From Paralichthys olivaceus (lineage: Eukaryota; Chordata; Actinopteri; Pleuronectiformes; Paralichthyidae): a stretch of 64,000 nucleotides of DNA. Below, piece by piece: positions 14,001 to 27,800 of this stretch. The notes under the pieces are model-generated. The model saw only the letters and a list, made by a program, of their open reading frames with translations, made no database searches and was not told the origin of the DNA. Where the stretch lies: NCBI RefSeq assembly GCF_024713975.1, contig NC_091102.1, forward strand, positions 18,129,501 through 18,193,500, read 5' to 3'. A program made the translations under genes and the position numbers. Within the stretch, counting starts at the first letter, position 1. Each line of letters starts with the position of its first letter.

Positions 14001-15750
14001 ACTTTGTTGGCACTGTTTCACCCACAGAAGGCAATTAACTCTCCTCTCAATCTGTACAAGTAGTCAAAATATGTGTCACCATCGGGAGAAGGGGATGCAA
14101 ATTAAACCCTGCGGGTACCAACAGTTCTGCTCAATGTTGAAAACTGCAATGGAAAGCCTCAGGATGTATTCTGTACAGCCAAGGGGAAATTAAAAGGGAA
14201 AGGAGAGGTGTGAACAGGAAGAGAGAAGAAAGAGATGACAGGGGGTGTGGAGGCCAGGAGAGCACTCAACAGTGGAAGGTGTTTTCACACTTGGGCTGAC
14301 AAAATAATCTTTTCAGAGTTCTGTAGAGGAGAAATGTACTAGAACATCTAGGTGTGATCCAAAAAAGTGGTTTACTATCCAGAAGTTAAGGCACATCCCA
14401 GATAGGAAAGCTCTTGCATATTTGGAGTCAGAGTCTGTGCGATGCGATGTGAATGTTACAAGCCAAAGGTTGCTACATCCTCTAAGGCTGCATATTAAAA
14501 TTGTGGTACAGCTTATTCCATAGACTGCTGTAACACCTGAAGATGTCCCATTAATAACTCAGTCTTGTGTCAAATTAAAAGATAATTAAATTGAAATTGA
14601 ATGAAATTACTGATGTTTACAGTCAAAACAAACATCTTTTTCATTATACTATCACAATTTAATCATCACATGTTTAATGTTCATAAGTTCAGATTTAATG
14701 AGTGGAGCCCTTCAAGTGTCAGAAGCTTTTACTAAATTAACACACACGACAAGGTAATTACAAATAACCCTGCCAGTAACAATTCTGCTGTCACTTATCT
14801 CTCCACTGACAAGTGTAAATACAGGTCCAGCGTTGTGTGCTCCAGGACATCCACACAACAACAGCGCTGCTGAAAAACGTATTACACAATTCTGAAGACT
14901 ATACATATGTATGTAGTCATAACCTGTGAACCTAAAACTATTATCTGAACTGCAATGGTGAAAAGTAAGTGCAGGGATTTATTTTCTTGGACCGATTACA
15001 AGGTGGAAATGTTACCAACAGGAAGTGCTAGGAAGACCAGAAGTGTTCTTAAATTTCAGTTTTAGGGTCTCAACACCTCTGGAGTAGAGTGGACACCAAG
15101 TGTAAATGTGGAAAAGTAGTAGTGTGGCTGATCCATAGTTTCTAAAATAAAGCAGCGAGCTGGAGAACAGATGTGAAGAGGTTGATGTGACACAGAGTTA
15201 AATACATGCCTCGCTTTCTCCTCAATATGCATTGCTCTCTGTCAAAATGTGCATTAATAATACAATAGCCCCAGTCTTTCAAGGTAATTAATGTGGATTT
15301 GGATTGTCCACCACCTCATCAAATGATTGTTTTTGGTGTGGCCGCTTTATCTGGTGACAGCAAGTTAAGAAAAAGACTAATCTATAAAAACAAGAGAGGG
15401 AAATGCCCAGAATGAAGGACTCAAACATTCCCTGCACCTTCATTCACACTTAATTTTCATTACTATCACCTTCCTCCCTCTGACTAGTAATGAAGCAGAA
15501 TGTACAGGTCATAATGAGCTCATAGCTACAACTGGACATTTAATTACAGCTCGCCAAAAACATCTGCTCAAATCCAACCAAGCTCAATAAAGAATTAATT
15601 CTGACTGCAAAAGAAAGGATACCTGATCTGTCGGGCTTCTGATTGCAGACCTTCTGTGACTGATGCACAACCTTGAGGCCTTTTCTACCTTTGGTGCTCT
15701 AAAGAATCCCATCAGGACCACAGCAACTGCTGATCATTGGCAGAAAGCTG

Positions 15751-15816
<66 letters not shown>

Positions 15817-18800
15817 ATTGACTATTGACTGAACAGGCTAAAATGCTACCCAGGGAAACAAGAGATTGAGTATGTAATAGATAGAAATGTGGACTCTCAA
15901 ATTAATCAGCAATCAGTGATGTAGAAAATTGAGCATGCAGAGTGGAATCATGGACATGGACAAACCATCCGAGGTTCCATTCCACCGCTGTTTTGTCTAT
16001 CAAAGAGGGACAGGTGGTCAATATCACATTATCGAACATTGCAAAAAATCATTTACAAAATGTCCCACATGCACAGGCAGTACAGACATTTGATTTTCTG
16101 TCCAAACACTGAGGTGTGTGTTTATGTGTGTATGATCTGTTCCGCACACATCTGCCATTTTATGGATATGACATTTAAATAATGGCACATGTGTTAATGC
16201 TGTCTGGTGTTGTGTTAAAAGGTAAGATGCACTTTGGTTCTCCCTGCTCACCAGTCTCTGCTGCCTATAAAAACTGTCCTGCACTACATTATGATTCTTT
16301 ATAGGATATGTAACATTTTTTGGATTTTTGAAACACATTTTACTCTTTTCTGACACCTGGACCCGACACTTGGTCAGAGAAGTGCAGATATAAGATATAT
16401 AAATATTATTATATATATTATTTGTTCGAGGCCATTGTAATTGGTGAGGTTGCATGGGACCTCCCTTTATTTCCCCCTACATATATGTAATTCATAACAA
16501 TGTCCAAAGATAACTATGTTTTTCTTTTGCACAAACACAAACCTTGTGTCTTCATTTCAAACATGAAACCATCTGGCACAGTGCTTAACAGCGTGGCAAC
16601 TAACAGCTAAACATTTGTCCGTGATATATCCTGCACTCCACCAAGCCTTCAGCTCATACCACCCTTACAGAGTTATGCAGCCTTACACGTGACAATAACA
16701 TGTAGTATTATTAATTAATAATTAATTAATATAATTAATTATATCTTTGTCCCAATTCCATATCAATAGCTCTTTAGGCAGCAGCAGCTTCCGGGGTCTC
16801 TGGACTGAGTCCAGCAGCCGGTCTTGACTTGCCACAGCTCAATTACTGCAGGTCTCTTTTACAGTTTCAGAAGAAAAGCTGCAATCAGCATCACCACAGG
16901 GCAAGTGAAGAGCCCATTGCAAACCGAAGGTTTAGAATGGGCATCACACTACTTCTAATGCTATGGCAAGACCTGATCATGATTAAACTGTGTCTCTTGA
17001 GGAATTCAATTCTCTGTATTGATCAGCAGTCTCATGACACTTCAAACAAAACTGTGCTGTGGAAATAGAACAGACAAAGAGGGTGTAAGACAATAATATC
17101 AGAGGGTATTCTCTGATTTCAACATCACAGTGTTCAGTGTCCGCCACTTTGTCGTCTGTTACTTAAATTCACCATGAAGTGAATATGATGGCAGAAGTAA
17201 ATAATCTGTGGCATTTAAATTGTTATACAAATATTAATTTAAACACAGCTCATGTTCCTTCAAGCTGATTAGCCCATTCCATATTAGTATCTGTGCAAGT
17301 ACACAAAAAATCCACTCACAACTAACAATAGTGTAACACCTCAGTAACAAACTAACAATAGTGTAACAACTAACAATAGTGTAACACCTCAGTAACCAAC
17401 TAACTATCCACATACCACAAACACTCCCTAAATAGCTCATGAGAGTGTTTCCTTTCAGCCACTTTATCCGGTAAATGTATTCAGCGAGCAGCCACAAAAG
17501 GAGTTCCACTCCAATAGCCTCAACACACACAAATACACGCATCCACATACATAAACATGGACGCATGCTGACACACAAACTCCCACGGATCCACCCACTT
17601 ACAGCCGACGTTGATTACAGCAGCCTGACTCAGTGACTCAGTGGGAGCGGGTCATGGTTGGATGACTTTGTGTTTTCAGTTGCTCTGACTCCAGAGAACC
17701 ACGACAGCAGAGTGAAGCAGCACCACGACTTCCAGAAAATGTATTTTTATGTTGCCAAAAGTGAAAAATACTCATATTTTATTTATGAATGTGGACTTTG
17801 CTAACTCAAAACTGTTTGTCTCTCCACAAGTGAGGAGTTTATTCTTGAGATTAATCCTTCACTTTAACACCTGCTTCAACAGCCTGACAAATGAAATGTC
17901 AAGCATTCTTCATAAGAGGGTTTTCCTCGTCATGCAAATTATTGTTTTCTCTTCCACAAGACCTCTCCGTGGTTGACAAGGTCATTTTGTCTTTTTCTAG
18001 TTTTCCTGTGCACACCTGCCTTCTTTAAAAAAATCTACCTTAGGTTCATGCCTCATTTTATATATCTTGTGACCTTCCTCACTTGCAGTTACCTATTCAC
18101 CCCTCATAATGACGGACAGCTCTGCCGCAGTCTAAATGGCAGCTTTTAACTCTCAGATCCCATTCTGGTTTTGAACATCCGTCCTAAGTGATTCCATCAC
18201 AAGTGGTCAGTGCTGAGTTTAGGTCTGATTGGACCAACATGCGTTCTGAATGCATCCTGTGATCTGTTCATTCAGACCACATTGGGAGGTGGTCTGGGAC
18301 ACATGTAGACACATTATTTCCCTGTGTGAATGCAAATGCATCCTGGGCCACATATAAAAGACCAACTACTCCAACTTTTTTATGCTTCAACACTGGTCAC
18401 TACATATTGACTGATATTTTTCTTAAAGTGGTAAAATCTTTTGTCAAAGCTGCAGGCATTCATTCCTTCAGTCCCTGCTGCCTCCACTCGCTCTTTCTCT
18501 CTTTCGATCTCCATCTCTCACTCACATTCCTGAGATAATTAACTGTTCAATAAACACTCTCCTTATGCCCTCAGATTTCTGAGAGTCAAAGTTTCCGACT
18601 CAAAAATGTGAAATCTTTTATATTTGTTTTATAAAAGGCCCATTGACAATCTACTCCTACATCTGTGACAAGTGACGCATTCAAACAAGTATAACTCTGC
18701 CTAATACTGGAAATCATTTTTTGCAAACTCCCTCTGTCTATTTTCCCCTCTCAAAATAACACAGAAACAATTTTGCATCTACTAAGGGTCACATGGCAGC

Positions 18801-21800
18801 CATTATTACGCACTACTGGCTGTACCCCAGTGCATCATGGGAAAGTGTCTGTGCAAAGGGCCAAAGGACAAATATTGTACTTTAAAATGCTTTCAGCTCA
18901 ACTCAACTCAGGCACAGCTATTCCCCCTGGTTAGCAGACTCCCTGCAGAGTTACATTAGTTTGTTTAGAAATCCAAGAAAGAAAATAATTGTAAGCAAAC
19001 CAAAGAACATCAGTTTCTGAACACTATGACACAGTCTGGTGTACTAATACATAATTGAATGAAAGAGAGCTGAGGCACGAGATGGAAATTAATTGGTAAT
19101 GAGAAGTCACATGAGGTGAGATAGTGGGAATAAATTCCAAACCAATAAGCCAGGGTGCCTATGTTTTAGAAACATTTTGAATATTTGATTTACTAAGAGG
19201 AAGTCTTCTATTCAAACACTTTCTCACAAACTCAACACTATCCTGCATGCCAGAAATATCGGTTGACAAGACCCTGGTCAGCTTCAGAGAATCCCAGAAT
19301 TATATATAATCAATGTTAAAGTTCATACAAACAGCTGGCTTACAGGTGTGTATACATCCATTCAAAATAACCCACTAAGGAAAGAGTGCAAGGGTTGTGA
19401 GAACTAGAGAGACCCAGTTTAGTTTAGTTCTGATTTGACTTACAAATTGCAAAGCCTGCTGTCTGCTGCAGAGCCACTGAATTAAATAGTTGCACATGAA
19501 TTCAGTGGCTTTTCTAATAACACCTGTTCTGTGCACACAGCTCTTGAATGCAACATCATTGCCATTCTCTGTTCGGAAAAAGGCTGCTATGTGGTTTTTG
19601 TTTTCGGACTGATTAAAGCTCTCTCGAGAGATTATCACATGATTTCCTCTACAAAGGCAAGTAGTGCACACACAGCGTCAGTGAAAGCTGCTGCAGCACT
19701 CGGATATCTGCCGGATATCAGCAGCAGGAAGGGTATGAGTACGATTATGGACACCGTAAGAAAGTTGGAGATACTTTGGGGAGAATTTACCAGTGAATAA
19801 TCTGGATGTAAATGACTTGTCACTGTTTGTACTGAATCTACTTTTTGTCTGATGATGAAACAGAATTAAAGATGAGGTTTGAGTCTCACCTTGTCCCTCA
19901 GATGATGTTCTGCTGCATCAATGTTCAACGGGTCATCAAAGTTCAACAGGTCCTGCAGCAGAGGCAAGGAGGGAGAGGATGTGAAGAGAAACATGTACAG
20001 AGAGAAAAGGCCAGAATGTCTCAAAAGTTTAGTCATTTTACTGCAGAACTTTTCAAGGTTCAATACCTCCATCAATTGTGCTCATTTTTCCCCAATAACT
20101 GATAAAAGCTTGCCCATCAGCAATATTTACTAGCTGCAATGTCACCATGGATTTTGAGCTGCAACAAATAAAACAGCATAATTAAGCTGTTGCCTTAGAG
20201 ATGTGCACAACAAGCAGAGTGTTAATAGAGATAACAGGGAAGATGGCCTGAGAGGTTATTTCCTGATTAGGAGAAAAGATTTAGGGCATAACCATGCGTC
20301 AATGCAGATTACCATCACCATTATCATCATGGAAACAGTGCTGACCTCAGGGTAAGTATAGATACTTGCAATTTAGTTGATGAGAAATTTAGTTTGCATT
20401 GAGGGAAATAATGACATTTTGGATTTCTAATCTGATTGCTTAGAGCTGCTTAATTGCTGCTTGCTTTGACATTAAAAAACAAAATGTTTAAAAAGTGTAA
20501 CATACACTTACATTCATTAGATACTTAAAGTGAGGCTTATTTAATTTAAATAAGCATCTCAATGGTTGATTTTTTCCAGACATAAGCCTAAATCACATTT
20601 AAATTCTTTATTAAGTTCAGTCAAACTCTGCTCTGCACCACAAAGTGTTCTAAATAATGAAAAAAAAAAAAAAAAACTTGTCCAAAGACAGAAATTATGG
20701 TTTTCCTCTGCAGATTCAAAATGGCCCCTGTTAACCTAATTTGTGCTGGGCCTAATATCATTGTGAGCAACTTCAGAGCAACTTCAGTCGGTTCGATAAT
20801 CAGGTAGGAACTGAAGAAACTTATCTCTGTGGAGTTTCCAAATTTAAACTACAAACTGGAAAAGTCTGCATATAAACAACATTTTTCAAAGGCTGCAACT
20901 AACTGTTGTTTCAATCATTGATTAGCCAATTTATTAGCTTGATTTTATATACAATGATGTCAATACAATAGTGAAAAATGATATCTTAAAGCCGAAGGTG
21001 ACATTTTTAAGTTCTTGTTTTTTCTCATCAACCGTCTGAAACCAAAAACTTTTCCAGATTCATGTGATGATTATAACTTCAAGGGTAATTCAATGATCAA
21101 AATTTGAAACATTAAGTTTTACATTTTCCTCAATTTTGCACAAGCTACTAACTGTATGTGCTGTCCATTAAGCAGCGTTTGAATGAGTTTTCAACAACAT
21201 AGTCATGTTAATGAGGCAGAAAAGCTGAACTTACAGTAAACAAGGAGTTCAATCCCCAGACAACGTCCTAGAAAAAGCAAATGAAAAAGAATTAATGTTC
21301 AAATGCTAGCAATCATATAAATCTCCATCAAAACACAATCTAATACAAATTTGATAATACACTGTTGTCACAAGGGAGCTCAGTTGAAGTCAATGAAACA
21401 CTCAAACTGAATGCAGACAATAAAATGAATACAGCTGAAGCCGAGAACACTGTTCCATGATGTTCATATATGTACACAACCTTAAGTTAGAAATGTGAAT
21501 CACTGCTAAAATAAAGCAATAGTGGCTGACCGAAGACAGAAAGAGCAACTATAATCATCACTGTATAAAACTCTATATCCACTTAATAATGTGAAAGCTT
21601 TTCCAGTGTCTCAGATTGTATGTGGAGTAACTAGATCCCTCTGCCATAACCTTAATGGGAATTGTTGAATTTCTACATTCCCCACAAAGCAACAGCACAA
21701 AACAAAAGAGGATTTCAAAATGTATCTCAGCATACAATCCATGAATCTGCTCTCAGTCGTGGGACTCTTTGAGGAACCACTGTAACATACACAAGGAGAC

Positions 21801-24800
21801 TCCATATTGGGTCTGGCAATAGCTATAGGCTGTAGAGCCCAGTGCAGGGAAGAACAAAGGAAGCCTCACAATGATCTTTGTCACTGTAGCTTACCACTTT
21901 CATTATCCTCCTCCATTTACTTAAAGGAATAGTTTGAAAAATTAAATTATGAACAGCACTGACAGACTATAATAGAGTTTTGAATAATATAATAGCTTTA
22001 TTTCACTGCACTCTGCTACTAAAAACTTTCAGCTGGTTTGCTGGTTGGCAATTTCAAGTAAATGCTTTCAGGCATTCTGTTGAATTATTCTTTATTACAC
22101 ACACAAATAGAGTATTTGTGCTGCAGATTTAATTGTAGACTGATACAATTGCCATTTTTTCCAATTGCAGTTTCAAGTCTTATTGGCTTATTTCAAGTCA
22201 GACTCTTGACTGAGCACTGAACACCTCAGTTTGAGCAGTTTCACTCATTATTTCTAGGATTGCACCTCACGATAATTTGGAGACTGCCATAGCAAAGGTT
22301 GTGAATATCTTTGTAAATCACAGCTTTTGACATACACCCCCCTCCCAAGCCTGCCTGCGGCCTGTCAAAACCACCAACAAGATTTGACCATATTTGGCCT
22401 ACAGTCACTTTGTTGCCCATGAGAGTCCAGGCCCACCTCAGTCCTCAGCACTACACAACAACAATACCCACTTAAATGGCACTGATGTCCCAGGACTTTT
22501 TATGCTACTATCATTATTATTGTAGGTCCTCTCTATCTTAAAGGTACAGTGTGTAGAATATTGTGATATCTAGTGTTGAAATTTCATGTTGCAGCTGAAC
22601 ACCCCTCACCTCACCCTCTCCTTCCAAACATGAAAGAGAACCTGTGGTTCAGTTGTCCTAAAATCTCAAAAGGTGTTTAGTTTGTCCAGTCTGGCCTAAT
22701 GTAAAAAACATGGCAGCCTCCGTAGAGAGGACCTCAATGTAAATATAAAGTATTTAAATATAAAGGACCTTTTCTGGGGTAAAGAAAACTGCAATTCATG
22801 CAATTTAGATGAAAACTAGTGAAAACATCATGAGGATTATTCTACATTAAATTTCTGCCAATAGATCCCTTTCACCTAATAAAACATATTTTCATCTTGT
22901 CCTTATGGATTTATTTCTTTCGACTGTAGCGATAAAACAAAAATGTAAAAGCATCAATACAACAGAAATCCCTTCAGGGATTTTTTTTGTGTTTTTTTAC
23001 TGCATTTAGTGCCATAAACTATCCCAATGTGAAACTGTGCATTGTGATGAAATTTCCCTGTGAGGCATTAAAGTAATGGGATTTTATGTGAGACAGTGTG
23101 TGTGTGTGGGTTAAAGTACAGAAGAGTGGCGACCAGCAAACAGAGACAGCATCACCCACTCAAAACTAAAACAATCCTTTCTGACTCACAGCTTTTGGAG
23201 TTACTTTTTTCTCACACATTTCTGTGCACTTGCAATGACACTCGACGACACATGAACCCATTCCCAACCACTCTCACGCATAAGCACAAATTCACACTTA
23301 CAATCAAGTAAACAGTGACAGACGACAAATAAAATGTATGAGAGGGATAGAGATGGGTGGTCACAAAAATGCAGAATTGCAAAAACAACATCTCTCTGAG
23401 CAACACAGAAGGTCACTGTAGGTTGAAATCTGAAACATGAATTATTTCAGATTATTTCTCTTTTAGTATATTTATGTACGAAAAGAAACAATGTTGTCCC
23501 TGACTTCCAGCTGGAAATCAGAGACAGAGGAGTTAAGTAGCCAGAATGTTGTGATTCAAATGACATCCAGAGCTTCTAGAGAACCAATTTGAGTTATCAT
23601 TTGTTAATTTAAATAGATTTAAATCAAATGAAAATGGGTGGAATACACTTTTAATAAATGAATCTCCAGGCCTAATTCTGTAGCTGGCTGAACACTGCTG
23701 ACGCCTATCTGAGTTTTTATACTGAGTTGTTACAGTGGCTTTAATTCATGTACGTGTGCAGTGAAACGTTGCACAGATGCATTCATGCCAATTACATGAA
23801 AGATACAATGCCGGAGAGCGTTTCCTGAGCGTGACTATGTGCTCAGTGGTTTTTATTGCTATAATGAACACAAACGCATGCCAAGATAAGCACTCACAAT
23901 GTATGCAAAGCTTCTTTCCTTGCAGCGCTTTCTTATAGCGCCAAGGCCAGGGAAGAGAGGCTTTCACAACAAGAATACACAACTGAGGCTGAAAACACAT
24001 TTATGTGCATTTCAGGAAAGGAATGGTTTAAAAACTATGAGAACTGATAAAGCAAATATCAGCAAAAGACAGCAGTACGTGAAGAATACTTATTATTTGA
24101 CACTGTGTACATTTCAGTAGCAGGAAATGTCAGATGTATTTTAGTATTCCATGAAAGTCATCTGGAGAAGGTAAATGAAATATAAGGCTGTGTGGGAATA
24201 ACTTTGTATGTACACAACCTCTGCACTTCAAATCTCACCATAAAAAAACAAGATAATCACACCTTGGCTACAAATGCAATCAATATACCTGTCACAACAC
24301 ATCACTGCAATGGCTGCATGAGCAGCACATGTTGCAGTAGAAGGAAAGGTATTCTCCAGCCCTCTCTTTAGTGGGCAATGCTACAGAACGAAATAAAAAA
24401 CCTGCTAATCAAGAGATCGCTCTCTTGTTAAAATAATGTTTCCACTATTGATCAGTCAACCACCTCTGGTTTGATCTGAGCAGATTCTCACCAAAACCCG
24501 TAATGTGAAGGAGTGTCTTTGCCATGAGTCTGAGCACGTTTTTTGTTTGTGACTCAACTAAGTTAATAATTCAAACGGGAAAAGCCTTAAATATTCAATT
24601 TAATGCTGCTCTTTAATGGAGCAGTCTGAGAGAGAAGCTGAATCGTCCTCTATTTGACGTCTTTGTCAACTCGCAACTGGTCAGCAACAAGATATGCATT
24701 TGCCTGTTGAACAAAGTTGAACTCAACATGCATTCATGCATAATCCAATAATCCTCAGTTTTCATCATTACTGCAGCATTAATGCTGCATAAAATCTGAG

Positions 24801-27800
24801 GTTATAATAAGATCAAACTTTGAAACCTTTTAACCCTCAAGTGAAGAAAGAAAACTGTATTTATTTATATTTTTTCAAACATTTACAGAACAATCAATTG
24901 TATTAGTCTACAAAGCAATTCTGTTTAAATAAATGGCAAACAAATCATATTATTTTTTGCTAGTAACATGGATGAAAATGCAGTAACAGTTGTGCAGTGA
25001 AGAAAAAACATGTGACATCAACATGAGTTTAGTTGCATCAATTAAATGTCAGCAAATACATCCTCTGTCGCTGGCTGGGAAAAAATTGAACGCAATCATG
25101 CTGGTGCCGGATTTTTACTTTATGTTAGAATTAATAGATGTGACAAAATATTTGTTTCCTTCTCTGTGTATCATGTAATTACTATCACACAGAGCGTAAT
25201 ATACAGTATGTGCAAGACTCTGAACTTGTCAAGATGACACTGCAATAAAACTAAATTCATATAGCTTGACAATTTTCCATTAGGTGGAAAATGTTCTTCA
25301 TTCTGTCGAGAACAACAGAAAATGGCTTCCTCTGAAGGCAGATTAAGAAGTATGTCAATGCTTGAAGCAAACAGAAAAAAATTAGAGAAAGGAGAGGAGT
25401 GGCCCTTATTGACACACATTTATCGAACCTTTGAAGCAGGAAGAGACCTCTCAAGGGAAAGACAGATCCTGACAATAATGTAAAGCACAGCCTTGGCAGT
25501 AAATCAAGAAAAAACCCTTTCCCTCCAATCCCAAAGGCAACTGCATTCACTTGCAGGATTATCTTTTTTTAATATATCAATATGTCAATATATAACAAAA
25601 GTTACAAGGTACTATATGGGTTAAAAATTAAAATTTTAAGGCACCAAATAGGAAACGGTTAAAAAGCAAACGGAGATCAGACAGCAGTAGAGCACAGACA
25701 TGAATCATACACAAACCATATAACGTATTTCCTTAATGTAGGCCAACTATGAAATGTGGAGATCTGTTGGGTAACAGAATGGATGTAGGTGCCATAAAGA
25801 AAACAAACCCTCATTGAGAACATACACATTACACTAAAATACAGATTGTCCTCACATGGACAATTCATTTGACTTAAAATCTTTCAGCTAAAATCTTCCC
25901 CTCCCCCCAAACTTTAATACATTTGTAACATTCCCACATTTAAAAATGACCAAGGGGTTTCACAAAATAATGTGTTTTTAATAAAGGTGCATAATCTCTA
26001 ATAAATGTAATACTACCTTTAATGTTCTAGTGGGGGCCCAGCCTGTACCATCAATAGAGTGTTCCCGCAGTAAGCTGTAGAAAAAAAACAACACATCGAT
26101 TTACAATATTTTCATATCCTCTAAGACAGTTAGTGGCAGCTCATCATTACACTGTGTTTCTGCATATCTAAGCATATAAGATAATGTCAAAGGTCATGAG
26201 TTTCAAAATCAATGCTGGTGAAACCAGGAACAAACCGATATCATCTTTGAGAATGGCGACAAGGTTTAGGTGTTTCTTTCTGTGTAATACCTTCACCACA
26301 CAAACACATCGATCTTTTACTTATCCAATCAATTTCTCAGCAGGGAGAATAGCGTCATAGAAATTAAAAATAAACAAGTTGTGATGAAGAGAAGAAGAAG
26401 AAGCTACTGGTCATGTCGAAGAGTAAAAAGCATAATTACCTCAAACAGATCTCTCCATTCTCTGTGATGTTAGGATGCCATATTCTGGTCAGACACCGCA
26501 CTTTAGGAGGCTGGACGTTAATACAGAGAGAAAAGAAAGAAAAAAAAAAGAAAACAGTATTTATTTATGTTTTTTCAAACATTTACAGAACAATCAATTG
26601 TATTAGTCTACAAAGCCATTCTGTTTAAATAAATGGCAAACAAATCATATTATTTTTTGCTAGTAACATGGATGAAAATGCAGTAACAGTTGTGCAGTGA
26701 AGAAAAAACATTTGACATCAACATGAGTTTAGCTGCATCAATCAAATGTCAGCAAATACATCCTCTGTCGCTGGCTGGGAACAAATTGAACGCAATCATG
26801 CTGGTGCCAGATTTTTACTTTATGTTAGAATTAATAGATGTGACAAACTAAGAGGGAAAGACAATTGTTAACAATTTTTTTTAAATGAACAAATAGAAAT
26901 AACCAGTATTTATTACTGCTTTACAAGCTGAGCATTCACCACCAGCCCTTCATCAGACGCCAGCATTAAAGTGTCATCACTGAGTAATTCATTCATATGT
27001 AGTGATAAACAATCAGTTCAGAAATATCCAGAGCCCTTCACCTCTCCAGTGACGAGAAGTGAAATCCTACTACTATAACACTGAAATCAAGTATCTGAAT
27101 ACTTTGTGATGCCTCTCTATAAAGATATTCTGCTGGTTTGTAAGCTTTTTTAATGCAGAACCCATTATGTACCAATTTTATTTAAACATTTGAGACAGCC
27201 CTTTTAAAATAGCAAAAAGCAAACATAAGATCATTCATGGGAAGTCCTTACTGACTCCCCTCATTAAACATTGATGAAATCTGTCAAGTCTAGTTTGGAA
27301 TGTTTGAACTGCTACGCTCATAATTTGTAACGTTAACGTCTGTTAACATCAGCCTCTCATACCTCGATAGAGAAATGATTGGGCTTTTTTAAGACTCAGC
27401 TGAAATGGCATTTGTAGGGTCTTGTGTGTTAAGTGAATCTCTGCATTTTGCAACAGGGTTGTTTGAATGACATCGGGGTGAGCAGAGATTTTCTTTTCCA
27501 TGCTAACAGAAGCCACACTGACTGCTAAAAAAATGACTGTAATCATGGAGATTAAGTAACTCCATTCTCTAGTTGCATAGGGGCTGTATCAGAGATGGAG
27601 AAAAAAAGGGGCAAGTACACCACATTAAAAAAATCAAGGAAGAAAGGGTCACATTTACGATATTCTATTTTCCATGTTCGTCAGATTGTTCACTTTCCAA
27701 AGGCTTTACATGGCTTCACACCTCAGTACCACCGAAACCTACAAACTCAAAGTAGCTGGTGATTAACCTATCTCCCTCCTTGTAAAAGACAACCTCCAGT

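Larger units (their letters stand above)
11085..19889 (-). other. ube2f: ube2f intron 8 (8.8 kb)
   Basis: Largest intron of the gene. It holds the TG microsatellite, the 30/18-bp tandem repeat, one degenerate dispersed repeat and AT-rich runs such as that at 16,708-16,745. No nested gene is seen. Confidence 0.85.
21268..26016 (-). other. ube2f: ube2f intron 6 (4.7 kb)
   Basis: Contains the MITE-like copy at 22540 and copy 1 of the 301-bp direct repeat. Nothing else is recognised. Confidence 0.85.

Noticed and set aside
16024..16455. 143-residue open frame, minus strand
   Set aside because: Lies within ube2f intron 8, has no domain or splice context, and its composition looks random.
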